Source: Microcebus murinus (Eukaryota; Chordata; Mammalia; Primates; Cheirogaleidae). Taken from it: a stretch of 64,000 bases of DNA. This document shows positions 1 to 13,299 of the stretch, in pieces. The notes beneath the pieces are model-generated. The model saw only the letters and a list, made by a program, of their open reading frames with translations, was not told where the DNA came from and searched no databases. Every line of letters starts with the position of its first letter. Positions within the stretch are counted from its first letter, which is position 1. The DNA lies in assembly GCF_040939455.1 (NCBI RefSeq), contig NC_134109.1:67992501-68056500 (forward strand), written 5' to 3'. The position numbers and the translations under genes were made by a program.

Positions 1-343
1 ACAGGTGTGAAGTATATTCACAGGTTTGTTAAAATTGTCATAGATTGGACATGATCACTCCTCCAGATCCCAAGTGGGAGGTGAATTTAATCTGAGGTAT
101 TTAGCAACTTGAGGGACATTTGATTAAAAATAAAATCACCTCTTCACCTTCTTTCTGAAGAGAAATAATTCTTCTTTAAGGAAAGCTGATGAACCCTAAA
201 GGTAACTTAAATTTTGTTTTTTTATTTTTGGCATTTATTCATCATTTGTTAAAACATTCAAGATGTTTTTGTGAAGAACTGGGAAATGAAACACTACACA
301 TTCCTGCCAGTGTATTTGTTATAGGGTAATTTTTCCTTCTTAA
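1..343. other. Anonymous intronic sequence
   Basis: AT-rich sequence with no gene, repeat family or regulatory motif that I recognise. Confidence 0.5.
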
Positions 344-624
344 AGAGTGGCTTACTTTGTTGACCAGGCCAAAGGCAGAGTGGCCTGATCATAGCTCCCT
401 GTAACCTCAAATGCCTAGGCTCATACAATCCTCCTGTCTCCACCTCCCAAGTAGCTGGAACTACAGGCACGGGCCACCACATGCAGCTAATTTTATTTAT
501 ATTTTTGTACAGATGGGGACTTGCTATATTGCCCATGCTGTTCTCAACTCCTGGCCTAAAGTGATCCTCCCACCTTGGCCTCCCAAAGGGCTAGTATTAT
601 AAGCATAAGCCACCGTGCCTGGCC
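344..624 (-). repeat. Old dimeric Alu (AluJ-like)
   Basis: Read on the minus strand it begins GGCCAGGCACGGTGGC and runs through both arms, without an intact poly-A. Divergence is high (for example 'gccaaaggcagagtggcctg'), pointing to an old AluJ-type insertion. It sits against the 5' edge, in window coordinates, of an L1 fragment. Confidence 0.85.
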
Positions 625-970
625 TCTTTATATATTCCTGGTATAAGTCCCTCACCAAATATGTGGTTAGCAAATATTTTCTCCCATTCTGTAGGTTGTC
701 TTCTCACTTTATTGATTGATTTCTTTCAGGCACAAAGTTTTTAATTTTGTTGAAATCCAATTTATTTTTTTTCTTTTGTCTCTTGGGCTTTTAGTGCCCT
801 AAGAAACTTTATCCAAAGGTCACATAGATTTATATCTACATCTTTGAAGTTTTAGCTCTTACATTTATGTCTGTGGTTAATTTTGAGTTAATTTTTATTT
901 TAATATATAGCATGAGGTAGGTGTCCAACTTCATTCTTTAGTGTATGGATATCCAGTTTCCCAAACCTGG
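625..970 (-). repeat. L1 fragment
   Basis: Contains the typical antisense L1 ORF2-end phrases 'aatattttctcccattctgt', 'gtctgtggttaattttgag' and 'gtatggatatccagtttccc'. It is a truncated remnant with no intact reading frame. Confidence 0.75.
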
Positions 971-2175
971 GATGCTTGATTTCTAATTTAAAATTTTGAC
1001 CTCCCAGACATTGTCTTTGAGTATTTTGGGTGCTGTTGGTGTTTGGGGAAGGCTGTTGCTAAAGCTGCATTCCATGTTTGGAACCTACTGTGCACCGTGG
1101 TAACAGCCCTTTCTCACAGTCCTCTTCAACGAGGAATGTGTGATCATCCTTCTCTTCCCACATGGGTTGCTGGTACCTTGTCAAAAAGTGTGCAAAATAT
1201 AGGAAACCAAATATACTTTTGCCTATCCCATTTTGTTATCTTTTCTTCTAGTTTTTGTTTCATTCCTGAGAGTATGGGGTTTTTCTACAAGATCATTACA
1301 TGAGTTGCTATGATTAGGAATAACGTTGAACGAGGATTTTAGCGTACTTTTACCACACTAATTTAGAGTTCAACGCCTTAACTTCCTGGAAATAAGCAAG
1401 TGGATGAGGAGCACAATTGCATTTTCTTCCTCCTACAATAGTTTTCTGGATTTTTCTCAGCTACTCTTAAATCATGAGATTGCTCTGTGCCAACCCTGGT
1501 TTGTCCATGACAGGATGACCTCAGGACATCTGGTCTAGGAATGTCATATTTGTGTCTGAGAATTAACTACCTCTAATTCCTAAGGTGAAGAAGTCCATAC
1601 TCTGAATCCAGGGTTGTAAAGAGCTGTTTGTCCATGAATCACATTTTGAGAATTCAAGTCCCCAGGGGTCACAGATCCTAGAGATAATTCAGACACTGGG
1701 AAACTTTGGAGGTATTCTACTCCAGAACCCTGAGTTCTCCCTAAAATTTTCTGGAGATCAAAAAAGATTTTTTAAATAAAATACTCCCCACTCACCCTGC
1801 AAAACAAATTCCAGACATCCTCCTACAGCTGTAGTCAGGTAGAGATTAAACTTTTTAAAGAAATTTAAATTATCCCTTAAAATAATCTGCAGAAAATTTG
1901 CTATTTTAGTTACACAGTTGCAAAGGCTAGATTTTTATGCCTCAGGCGCTGTCAGGGTGATGTCTCTGGCCTTTTGGTATATTCTCCACATCCCTGGTCA
2001 ATCTTCTGTCCTCTAAGCTCAGTTAAGCTTCCATGGAAATTTAGACACAGACCACCAGATTCCCTGATCATGAAACTCATATTTATCCAAAACCTAGGGC
2101 CTGAGGACCTTTTATGTCATATTTCTTGGGAGTGATTTTACCTTAAGTTATACAATGAAATACTGGTAACTCTCT

Positions 2176-2200
2176 AACTATCAGAGTCTTTCTGATAGTT
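2176..2200. repeat. Short perfect hairpin
   Basis: AACTATCAGA and TCTGATAGTT pair perfectly around the 5-base loop GTCTT. Confidence 0.6.
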
Positions 2201-2790
2201 ACTTCAAAATCAGAGTTCTAATTATATTAATTAAGTTAAAACATCATGATTTTAAAAAGAAGACATGTATCTGTCTGTTAAAGCCTATTAAGAAATCAGT
2301 TCTGAAATATTAGTGAATTTTTGAGAGTATAAACTGCATTTCTTTGTTTTATTTTCATTGCAATTTTCTTTTAGGTTCACAATTTATCTATTTTTGTTCT
2401 ATAAACCTTGGCCTAGGAAGAGAAAGAAATTGATTGATTGACTGCTTCATTTATTTATTTCACCTTCACCTGATAAAGATTATTTATCTTGTAGCTGTAT
2501 TAGAACTAGCTGGACAGAGTTATGGGTATGCATATTGATCAGAAAGGGATAGAAAAAGGAGAGGAAGATTATTTATTGGTATAAACATACCATGACCTCA
2601 CAGTTTATGTTAATTTCTGTTAATTTTTTAAAAGTCTTATAGCTTAGCTTCTTCACCAGAAGGACGAAGCAAATAAAAAATTGTATATCCTCTTACTGGA
2701 CTATATTTAAAAGTCCAAATGATTTACTTGTTCTTGGTAAGTAAGAACCATTGCTTTGTTTTTTATTGGCTTAGGATAAAATACAGCTGC

Positions 2791-2840
2791 AGTAGTAATC
2801 ATAATAGTAATAGTAATATGAATGCTAATAGTAATAGTTA
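2791..2840. repeat. TAA/TAG-type low-complexity run
   Basis: An imperfect trinucleotide-like run of AGTAAT and TAATAG units. Confidence 0.6.
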
Positions 2841-3846
2841 TTCCACTGTTTTAGTAGTGAAAGAATCCATGATCTATAACGTGTGTGTAATTTCTGGGTA
2901 GCTCAGTGGACCATCTGTAGATGGCTTTTGAAAACCTCACTTCTACCACTATCTGAAGGAAATATATCAGAGTGTAATTCTGAACCATAGTTGAAATGAA
3001 AGAATTTGCAAAACCATCTCATTTGTGCTCTTATCTCAATTTAGTCATTTTTGTTCTATCTCTACATTGATTGAGGTTGTTACAGGAATAGTGAGAGCTC
3101 CAAGTCTGACCTCTATAGACAGCAGTGACGTGAAATGCAATTGCGTACTTTTGTTAAGCTCTGAGAAACAAGACAAATTGTCCTCATCTGTGATTCCTCT
3201 TACTCCTCCTTGAAGAAGACACTGTTGACCCAAACTTTGTGATAAATAACTTCTGGTAAAAGCTGTGGGAGACTAATGTTTTGCTTCGTGGCAGTCCTGC
3301 TGCCTAGTACTTACATGTTTGAAACATTCCAGACAATAATTTTCTGAAAATGAGCAAAACCTGTTAAGCTAAGAGCCATATCCTTTGGAAATGTATGAGT
3401 GAAATACTGAAATGCTATCAGGCAAGCTCATAAATCTTGATACATCATTGCAAATCTCCATCCGAGAATTATGTGCAAGCCATCTTTCTAATGTGCATTT
3501 CGAATGCAAAAGGTAAAAAAGGAAAGAGTCTTTGTGACAATGGATAGATTAGGGAAAAGAGAGACATCTACAGGGAGCCAGCAGAGTCCATGCGAAGGCT
3601 GCAAGGGGCTATGGCCCTGGCACATAGGATAGTTGCATGTGGTCTTTTAAATGAGGAATAAAAGGGATGGATATTTTCTTTAGGAAAGGGAAGGACAATA
3701 CAGTCAGCCTGTCTTTGAAGATTTGTCATTGTTACAAATTCATAGATTTTTCATCCTTTGACTTATTAAGGAGAGTATAAGAAATCATTACATTAGCTAG
3801 TATTTTGGAATTCTATTAAAAAACAAAATAAAAAGCTAAGCATTTA

Positions 3847-4172
3847 GGCCGGGCGCTGTGGCTCACGCCTGTAATCCTAGCTCTTGGGAGGCCGAGGCGG
3901 GCGGATTGCTCAAGGTCAGGAGTTCAAAACCAGCCTGAGCAAGAGTGAGACCCCGTCTCTACTATAAATAGAAAGAAATTAATTGGCCAACTAATATATA
4001 TATATAAAAAAAAAAAAATTAGCCGGGCATGGTGGCTCATGCCTGTAGTCCCAGCTACTCGGGAGGCTGAGGCAGAAGGATCACTTGAGCCCAGGAGTTT
4101 GAGGTTGCTGTGAGCTAGGCTGACGCCACGGCACTCACTCTAGCCTGGGCAACAAAGCGAGACTCTGTCTCA

Positions 4173-4200
<28 letters not shown>
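3847..4200 (+). repeat. Young strepsirrhine-type Alu with exact TSDs
   Basis: Starts GGCCGGGCGCTGTGGCTCAC and ends in a poly-A of about 29 bases. The inter-arm linker contains TTGGCCAACTA followed by a short TA run and A run. The right arm carries 'gctgtgagctaggctgacgc'. The 15-base target-site duplication AAAAGCTAAGCATTT flanks it (3831-3845 and about 4197-4211) without mismatch, so the insertion is relatively recent. Confidence 0.97.
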
Positions 4201-4204
<4 letters not shown>

Positions 4205-4211
4205 AGCATTT

Positions 4212-7200
4212 GACTATTCTGTTTAATATGCAGATGTTGCATCTCAATCTTGTGATTGAGAGTATATAAAATAGTGCTGTGCATATTAATAGTTAAGTAC
4301 TACTAATCTGTCATACTAAAAAATAAGGGCAAGGACAACTTTAAACTATATCTTGTGACCAAAACTTGGAACATAGTCCTGGGATGACAAATGATTAATT
4401 AGAAGCATGTTGACCTCAGCCACCGGAAATTAAGGTGCCTGTAAGATAAAATCTATGAGAAATTAATTTTAAATAACTCTATTTCTTGCATCACAGTGGC
4501 ATATTTTCTGATACCGGCTTTAGTATCTGTTACCAAATGACAGTGAAAGATGATGTATAATTTAAGGCTCAGTAAATCCCGATAAGCCTGAGTTGCTGGA
4601 GAATGACATGTTGACATCAAAGCAAGGCAGAGCAGAGGAAAGGGAAGGGCCAAGCTGTCTGTCAGCTGCAGTGCTCTTGAATCCTTCCCCACATCCTTAA
4701 ACCCTTCCCTGGAGTAGTATTTTCCTATATCCTGCTGACGCCTTTATCCCATTTCCACTTCCTTGGTGATGTTTTTTCTTTTGAGACTGGTAAAATGTGA
4801 ACCAGGAGCAGCAGCAGGATTTTTCCAAAAACTGTATAAAGATTTCATCTCTCATTGTTTTTAATTGATGTCTTTAAAATACAAGGTTAAACATGGAAAT
4901 TATATACTACAGCAAAGCAATTCACTTTTCAAATTGTTTAAAAAATTTTCAGTGAAGTCTAATTGCCTTATAGTCTTTCCTCTCTTCCTCACAGCATAGC
5001 TCTCAGCTAGGGTTCTAAATGGGCTTGCAGACATTTCCTTTTCCAAGTAGCCCAAGTCATGAACAAAAATGATCCATTCTTTATTAAGTGGCACTCGTCT
5101 CCAGAACTTTGGCCCTTCAGCAAGGAGGGAATAATTCTTGTTTGGCCAGTGAAGGAATGAGTGGCTGTAATAGTTGAGCTGCTATTTTTTGGCTACTTTC
5201 CCCTCAATGGCAGTTCTGCTCTTTAGTGTCCTTTAAGATAGTTTGAGTTTCATATCATTTAATGATTCTGTGAATTGCCCCCTAATTATACCCATCTCCT
5301 GGCAGTGTAGGTGTTTGCAACATTAAGATTGGTCTCATAAATCAGGATTGCAATGAAGAAATTATGTAAATAAGAAAAGGAGCTCAAATCCCAATTAACC
5401 TAGTGCTGGCTTCTGAAAATATCTGTAGTGGAGGATCCGTTTTTAAATTTCCAATCTATTTAGACCAATGCCTTAGTAAAATAGGGTTAAAATGAATTGC
5501 TAGAAAGATGAAATGAGAAAAAAAGACAAGTCCATATTTTTAAAATATTAGATTCAACAAGCATACAACTACCCTGTCCATGTCTATAAAAATTTCTAAG
5601 TGGTTTATCTCAATTTTTCTTGTTACTGCAGAGTAGTAACAGATAGCATGGTCTGCAGACCACACTTTGAGTGGCATTGGTCTGTTGTATCACATTTACT
5701 CATTTGCACCTTATGCCATATCAAGTCATCATATTCTTTCATAAATTGTTGTTTAAGCCTTTAGGTAAAGCACACACTTATAGCAAGGCTGCGTGATTTT
5801 TTTTAGATGAAGTACATCTAAATTGCAAACTCTATTCATTGCTAAAGATTTTAACAATTATTTGGCACACACTGGTTGCTGCATTTCACTTTTATATGAC
5901 ATTTCATTTTCTATCACCTCATTATAAACCTCATCTAGCCACCTATCCCTGTCCAAATGGGGTTATCAAGTGGCTTTCGGTAACATCCATCCAAGATAAC
6001 TTTTGTATCTTAACTTAAAATCTTGAATTATTTAATTGAAAAAGCTAATCTAGGGCCTTGGTTTTGTTCTGAATTTGAAAGGAAGAGACTGCGTTAAAGA
6101 CTACAGAAAAATAATCACACTAAATTCTAATCTCTCTCAGATCTGAAGCAGTTAAAAAAACTTTTGAGTTCCATGAATTCTTTGTTAATATGGGCTACAT
6201 AGAAACATAGCATTACTTACGCAGAATACCAGCTTGCTGGGACTCTCACACCAAACAGATACTGCCTGCCATTGGTAGTACGTTAGCATCTCTCTTTCCA
6301 TTGCACAAGTTGAACAAGGGGGTAATGTTTAATGTGAAAGAACTCAAGGGGACATACCTGCTGTCTCTCAATATTTGGAGGGCTGCCATGTGGACAAAAA
6401 AGTTAAATAACTCTCTGTGACTGGAGAGCACACAGGCCAAAGGGTGGAAGTCAACAGATAGGCTGATTTCAGTTAAATGAAAAGTTTCTAAACATGCACA
6501 CAAACGTGCGTGCACACACTCAGAGGAAGACGAGGAGGAACTGAAGAACTCTTCTGGTTTTTCTCAGCTGTGTGCTCTGCCATGGATGAGGCTGCTGGGG
6601 TAAAGAAGATAATAGAATAAAGGTCTAGAACACTCACTCTGAAGAATGGAACAGGCATCCACTATGGTTGTGTATGTAAAGAAATTACCAAACAGCACTG
6701 CCAGGAAAATGACCAACTATTGGGCTGTCAGAGGGGGAACTCAGGCTTTGGATATAGATTGGTCTGGATGACTGCTGAGATGTTTTCCAACTTTCAGAAG
6801 CTGATGTCTATAATGGGGATGTCCTACAGCTTTGATTTCTTTTTGTTTTATTAATTATGAAATAGTTTGAACCTGTATAAGATACATCCAGATTTAATGT
6901 TTTGCCATATTTCCTCGTCTTTTTAAATATCACAGCTACAGCTAAAACCTTACCAACACCATTCCATTCTTTTCCCTTTTTTCCTTCCCAGAAGTGGCCA
7001 CTGGGTTGTTCAGGAACTTTTTGCTGTCTGTCATATGGTTCCTCTGTTGTGAGAAATTTTATTTTTACTTTCTAACTTTTTTACAGGTCTAGCAATTCTG
7101 GGTGGAGATAGTTGTTTTAACATCTCTATGAGCAATACAGATAGAAGTAGAAGGTTTGAGGGCTTTGCTAGGATTTATGTTGTTAAACTTGGATTGCCAT

Positions 7201-7420
7201 ATACATACATGTATTTAATAGGCCTGTGATCTGCTAGCTCATATAAAATGATTGAGTTGCAAAGTTTACCCTGATTAAAAACATGGGTTTTAATACCAAG
7301 AAAGCTGTACATAACCTCTCTTATGTATAGATAGAAGTCTGTAGACCCAGAAAGGATTAGAAGGTGAAAATCACAACACAGTCATTCATACAATTGTTAT
7401 ATTCAGTTTTCATCCATTTA
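4212..7420. other. Anonymous intronic sequence
   Basis: No gene recognised. A possible MER5A end lies near 5640-5690; otherwise nothing is identifiable. Confidence 0.5.
5640..5690 (+). repeat. Possible MER5A (hAT-Charlie) end fragment
   Basis: The phrase 'tctgcagaccacactttgag' resembles the 3' end of MER5A. It is short and diverged. Confidence 0.35.
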
Positions 7421-7424
7421 TCAG

Positions 7425-7900
7425 GTCAGTATTTAAGGGCATGTTCCATACCAGCCTCTGTACCAGGCTATAGGGTTACCAGGCAGTGAGCAACATAGGC
7501 AGAAACCCCATCTTTCATGAAATTTGCAATCTAGTTGTGGGAAGACAGACAAACAACTAATCAGCTATATCAGATGGAGAATAAATACGTTAACTATAAA
7601 GCAATGTAGGTGAAAGAGGAGTGTGGGTTGGGGGTGGGGTCACTTTTATTTTGGGTAGTCAGAGAAGGCCTCTTCTATGGGGACATTTAAGCAGTGGAGG
7701 AGAGACAAGCTGTGGATATCAAGGAGATATTAAGGAGAGACATTAAGGAGAGACAAGCTGTGGATATCAAGAGAAGAGCATTCTAGGAATCAGCAAGTGC
7801 ACAGGCCTTGAAGTGGGAGCATGTTTTGCATGGGGACAGCCACTAGGCTAGGGTGGACAGGTGACGTGAGCTGGGAAGAGCCATAGGAGGTGTGATTAGA
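7425..7900 (+). repeat. Ancient mammalian interspersed repeat, family not named
   Basis: Matches a common mammalian repeat by phrases such as 'ggcagtgagcaacataggca', 'gtcagagaaggcctcttct', 'ggatatc...agagcattctag' and 'agcaagtgcacaggccttga'. The same family recurs at 25590-25970 and apparently continues at 8890-9700. I cannot assign the family name with confidence. Confidence 0.55.
7697..7775. repeat. 48-base tandem duplication
   Basis: AGAGACAAGCTGTGGATATC occurs at 7701 and again at 7749, a 48-base offset. Between the copies ATTAAGGAGAGAC is itself repeated twice. The local duplication lies inside the ancient repeat. Confidence 0.85.
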
Positions 7901-7904
7901 GGTC

Positions 7905-8075
7905 ACGATTACCCCTTAGAACAATCCTACGGGAGAGCTAAAGATGTGGTTATACCCATTTTACACGAGGACCAAGCCCCAAAGAGCGTGACTCACTGAA
8001 GGTCACACTTGCTTGTTGGTGACAGGACAAGGTTTAGCATTTCTCCTGGATTCCAGAGCATCGTACTTTTCAGGT
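7905..8075 (+). repeat. MIR
   Basis: Shows the MIR order: 'cccattttacacgaggacca', then 'gaaggtcacacttgct', then 'ttccagagcatc'. It is diverged, as expected for this old SINE. Confidence 0.65.
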
Positions 8076-8889
8076 ACCATAATTTTATTTTGTAATGTAC
8101 TAGGACTGAGAAGAATGTTGTCTAGTGTCTAGTCTTTATAACTGATTCTTTGGTCAAATCACACAAAATCTCTAGATGTTAGGTCCTGCATCTGTTGCTA
8201 TGAAAACCAGGGAGGTTAATGTGCATTGGGCCGTGGACTGTGGAGCCCTCCCTGCACACCGTGCTGCTGGGGCTGCACTGCCCCTGTGGCGGGGGCTCCC
8301 GGCTGGCAAGCCTGGAGTTTGTAAACTGACCTTATTCAAAGCCAGACCTATATGCCAGTGTGTAACACTTTTGATTCAATAGATGCCCATATTCTGATTT
8401 TTCAGGAATAGTAAAGGTAAAGTTAAATGCAGATTCAAACAAATTTAGAAATACTTCAGTGACTCTGTGTCTTCTTTCCTGCTTGTCCCTAAAGATAACA
8501 CAGAAATGTAAATATGGTGTATTTAGCTGGCACAAATTCTACTACTGTGTATTTTACCTATTTCTATTTTAAGTGCATTTTCCTTTGTAATTTCTTGTTT
8601 CCTTTAATGTTCTGCCAAATCCCATTAACTTGTCCTTGAGCCATGTAATCTAGAGTTTAGTTGCTGTTGGGTGATGGGCTTTGCCTGAAGTGAAACCTGA
8701 CTGCAGGAATAACTGGCTCCTTTTGCAAGTGCTGCAGCTCAGCCCAGCCATCCAGGGGGGCCGTTGGATCTCCTGAAAGCAGCTGCTGGTCTGGCATTCC
8801 TGGCACAACACAAGCCTTATGAAACTTGGGACAAGTTTCAGATCTGCTTTGCTCTGAGTAATAAGGGAAAGACGATTTGTGGAGGCAAA
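8076..8889. other. Anonymous intronic sequence
   Basis: Contains a short GC-rich patch near 8225-8310 but no recognisable exon or repeat. Confidence 0.45.
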
Positions 8890-9700
8890 CCTGAGAAAGC
8901 TTTCTAGGCAGAAGAGACAAAAAGTACAAAAAAGTGTGATGCATTTGAGGGACCAAAGAAAGGTCAGTGTCTGGGGCACAGTGGGAATGAGGAAATAAGA
9001 TTGAGGAGGTAGGTGAGTCCAGATTCCGTAAAGCCTTGTCAGACGTGATATGGAACTTACCATATGCCTGGTGGGACATGGGGTGCAGTTTTTAAGCAAA
9101 GACATGGCATGACTTGTTTCACATTCTGGCTACCCTGGAGACAAATGGGGTCAGAGTGTATACCACTTAGGAGGCTTGCACAGAGATCCACGGGTGATGT
9201 GATGGTGTCTTGGGCCAAGTGAAAGCCATAAAAGTGGGGACCAGTGGTGTGTTCAGGATATATGTAGAGGTGGCACTAACAGGTCTTGCTAGAGGAGTGA
9301 GTTGGGTGAGATGGTAAGGAAAAGAGTGGAATCAAAGATAATATCTACTTTTTCATTGTAAGTAAATGAATAACGATACCATTTACTATAAAGCTGAAAG
9401 ACCAGGAGAGGGAAAAGATAGCAAATCAGTAATGCTAATTGGCCATGTTAAGTTTGAGAGGCCTCTTACAGACTCTCAGTGGGGTTGTTGATTAGAGGGT
9501 TGCACCCTGGAGTTCAGGGAGTTGATGTGGGCTTCAGATATAGACTTGGGATTCCTTAGCTTTGGAGTGGTGTTTGAAGCAATGCCCTGGATGGTTGAGA
9601 TCACCCAGGAGGACAGTGTAGCCAAGACAGAGACCTGGTATGCTTCAACATTTAGAGATCTAACAGAGGAGGAGAAACACACCCCAAATCAAATGGAAAA
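8890..9700 (+). repeat. Ancient interspersed repeat, second segment
   Basis: Phrases such as 'ccatgttaagtttgagaggc', 'ctggagttcagggagttgat', 'agatatagacttgggattcc' and 'ttcaacatttagagatct' are ones I know as a recurrent mammalian repeat. It looks like the downstream part of the element at 7425. Reading frames in it are chance. Confidence 0.5.
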
Positions 9701-9740
9701 CAAGGATTTGGCAAAAAAATTTGAAAAGAGGGACTGATAT

Positions 9741-10103
9741 CAGCATCTCTTTCATGGACAGAATGCTATCTAATATTCCTTCAAGTATAAGAAGAACTTG
9801 AGATGACTACCTTGTTTTAGGGTTGTTTTTTTTTTAATTAAAAAGCAATACATTCTCATTCTTAAAAAATAATAAGTATGGAGAAGAAGAAAAGTCACTT
9901 AAAATTCAAAGTCTCTTTCATGGCAATTCTAATTTAACATTTTGGTGTATTTTTCCAATCTTCTCTAATGCCCGTAAGACATTTTTGTGTAAATGAGGTG
10001 ATATTATATAGAATACTCTTTACACTGTATGATAATGGAACCAATTTTGCATGTTATATATTTTTAAATAAAATTTTAATGCCTGCATGTGTTCTGTTCA
10101 TTT
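9741..10103. other. AT-rich sequence, possibly old LINE
   Basis: The phrase 'aacattttggtgtatttttcc' recalls old LINE tails, but the stretch is too diverged to name. Confidence 0.35.
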
Positions 10104-10843
<740 letters not shown>

Positions 10844-12334
10844 TGTGTATTTTTAAACTTATTTTTCAAATGCTTCCAAATATATGTTTTGGCCCTCCTC
10901 TGAGTGCTTTCTGCTTTCTTTGTTTTTCTTGGAGAACATAGTGAAGTAGACAAATCATCTTCTTGACCTAATATATTCCTACTACATCAATTTACTGCAA
11001 AGAAAAAGTAAAAAGTCAACTGCCAGCTTAGAAATTAGACTTAGCTATATTGCCTGTAGTGAGGGCACCACTTGACATGGAAACTTGTGATTCAGCACTC
11101 CCCTTCATTTTCCTTTACCTTTAAATGAAAATTTATCATGAGTGTTTCATTCTCAGGTTAGATTTCATAACAGAACAATCCTTTAAAATATCTAACCCAG
11201 TGGCTTTAAAAATAAGATGACCAATTAAAAAAGGAACATGCTGAAATATACAGTACTATGACTTTGACATTCCACAAGCACAGAAAGTTAAATATCTTTT
11301 CTGCACACAAAAGATGATAATCAATGTCAATTGAGACAATGGCTATTTTTGTCCTGTTGATTGAATTGCACTATATAAAAAATTATTAAAATGGCTTCAT
11401 ATAAAAGACTAAAATGTATGCCATACACCTACCTGATATTGAAATTTTTATGCATTGTAAAATATCATTAATATGTCCTTAACTCTGCATATTTTTAGCC
11501 TAAAGGATCAATTTATATGTAAATTGAAAAGGAACACATACTATCATTCATTTTATAGCAGTAAGATTTGGATTGAGAAAAAAGAGACCATTCTGAGATC
11601 CTCAAAAAAAAAAAAAAGATTAAATTGTCATTCGTAGGCTTTTTAAAAAATCTGATTATTTGGACAATGGAAAGACATCTTTAATCAAGATACATTCACC
11701 TTCTAGGGAAATTTAATCATTAAGAAATGATAATAATTAGAGATAGTTGATTTGAGTGTTCTGTGTGTATTCATGCATGTCTTTTTTTCCTACTGAAAGT
11801 GTTTACCCTCAGGTTTCTATAATTACTTATTATAATGGATAGGATAAGATGATTTGTGTGGCCCACAATTTATCTTGGCACCATATTCTACAAAAGGTGT
11901 GTGTGTGTGTGTGTGCACACACGCACATGCACGCACACACAGGTGTAGGAGCAAAAAGCTTCATGAGCTTCAACTACAAGTAGATCCTATCTTAGTTCTA
12001 CATTGTGTATCCCCTGAAGGTTTGTTTAGGAACTGACACATAAAAAGCCTTACATATTCGTTTGTTGGAGTAAATGAAAGAGGGTGTTATGGAAACAAAG
12101 GTGATTCCTGCTTGGAAAGATTGTACAATATGTGGAACTGGATTGAGACAACTAACCTCATGGTTCTCTTCCTCCTTTGGCAGTGTTTGCTTCACAGGTC
12201 ACAGAGCCATAGGTTCCGTGTTGTTTGTAGGTCAGAATAGCAGGCTTCCTGTAGATTCTCAAGGTTTTCTTCCTTAGGCAGGGACAGGAGAGCAAAGAAC
12301 CAGAACCTGAGGGTGGGGAGTGCAAAGGAAGATC
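10844..12334. other. Anonymous AT-rich intronic sequence
   Basis: No gene or named repeat recognised apart from the TG/CA tract at 11896-11941. Confidence 0.5.
11896..11941. repeat. (TG)n-(CA)n alternating purine-pyrimidine tract
   Basis: A TG run switches strand bias to a CA-rich run containing CGCACATGCACGC. Purine-pyrimidine alternation is unbroken for 45 bases from 11897 to 11941. It can also pair with itself as an inverted repeat. Confidence 0.95.
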
Positions 12335-12500
12335 CAGATTCAACAAACATGTATTAAATGTCTGCTGCATTCCAGGCACTTTGCAATCACTTTCTCATGT
12401 TCTTTATGTAGTGTAGCACTCCTATAAACAGGTATTACTAGCCCATTTTACTGAAGAGCAACTTGAGGCTTAAAAGATATACATAACCTAACCTGAGAGT
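12335..12500 (+). repeat. MIR
   Basis: 'caacaaacatgtattaaatg', 'ctgctgcattccaggcact' and 'cccattttactgaagagcaa' give the MIR core in order. Confidence 0.75.
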
Positions 12501-12699
12501 ATCTTCCTGAGATTTGAACTGAAGTCTCCTGACATTTAAGACACCATAGGTATTTTGGAATAAATAGCTCAAAAGAGTAGGCAGTTAAATCCAAGTCAAT
12601 CCTATTTGAGATCATTCTAGCCTGCCCCTTTTCTGGTCTCCAATAGGAAAAAAAAAAAAAATTCATACAAACTGGCATATAAATTCAAATAAATCACAG

Positions 12700-12860
12700 G
12701 ATTTTTAATTTGGAAAGGACACCTATCTATAATAGATGAGAAACTGACACAGAAAGAGACTAAATGTTTTACCCCAGGCCACATTTCGACTGTTGGCAAA
12801 GCCAAGACTTGAACTCTCAAGCTGGAGTCTTTCAACATCTTCTCTAATAACCAATATTTG
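12700..12860 (+). repeat. MIR-family fragment
   Basis: 'gatgagaaactgacacagaa', 'ccccaggccaca' and 'ggcaaagccaagacttgaac' match the MIR 3' half. Confidence 0.7.
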
Positions 12861-12925
12861 AATGGGATGATAATTTTCCAGTGACTGACTATAATCAAAT
12901 AGAACTGCTCTAGATGCTATATTCA

Positions 12926-13299
12926 TCTAGTAAGGCTACCATTACAGAATACCACAGATTGGGAGGCTTAAACAACAAAAATTTATTTTCTTACAGTTCT
13001 GGAAGCTGGAAGTCCAAGATCTAGGTGCTGATGAGCTTGCTGTCTGGAAGCTGCTCTTCCTGGCTTGTGGACTGCTGCCCTCTTGCTGTGTCCTCACATG
13101 GCCTTTCCTGTGTGCCTGTGCACTCCTGGTGTCTCCTCTTCTTTATAAGGATATCAGTCCTATTGGATTAGGGTCCCATCCTTATGACCTCAGTTAATCT
13201 TAATTTTCTTTTTAAAGGCTCTGTCTCCAAACACAGTCACATTGGGGATTAGGGCTTCAACTTCTGAATTTGGGGGGACGTTGTTCAATCCATAACAGA
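12926..13299 (-). repeat. MaLR (MLT1-like) solo LTR
   Basis: Read on the minus strand it begins TCTGTTATGGATTGAA and contains 'ggccatgtgaggacacagca', 'cttggacttccagcttccag' and 'ataaatttttgttgtttaag', the order of an ERVL-MaLR LTR. Its length of about 370 bases is near full. No internal retroviral sequence is attached. Confidence 0.82.

Larger units (their letters stand above)
971..3830. other. Anonymous intronic sequence
   Basis: No gene or interspersed repeat recognised. It contains a perfect 10-base-stem hairpin (2176-2200) and a TAA/TAG-rich low-complexity run (2791-2840). Confidence 0.5.

Noticed and set aside
8650..9105. Two overlapping minus-strand frames of 140-151 codons
   Set aside because: They lie largely in the ancient repeat and overlap each other in different frames.
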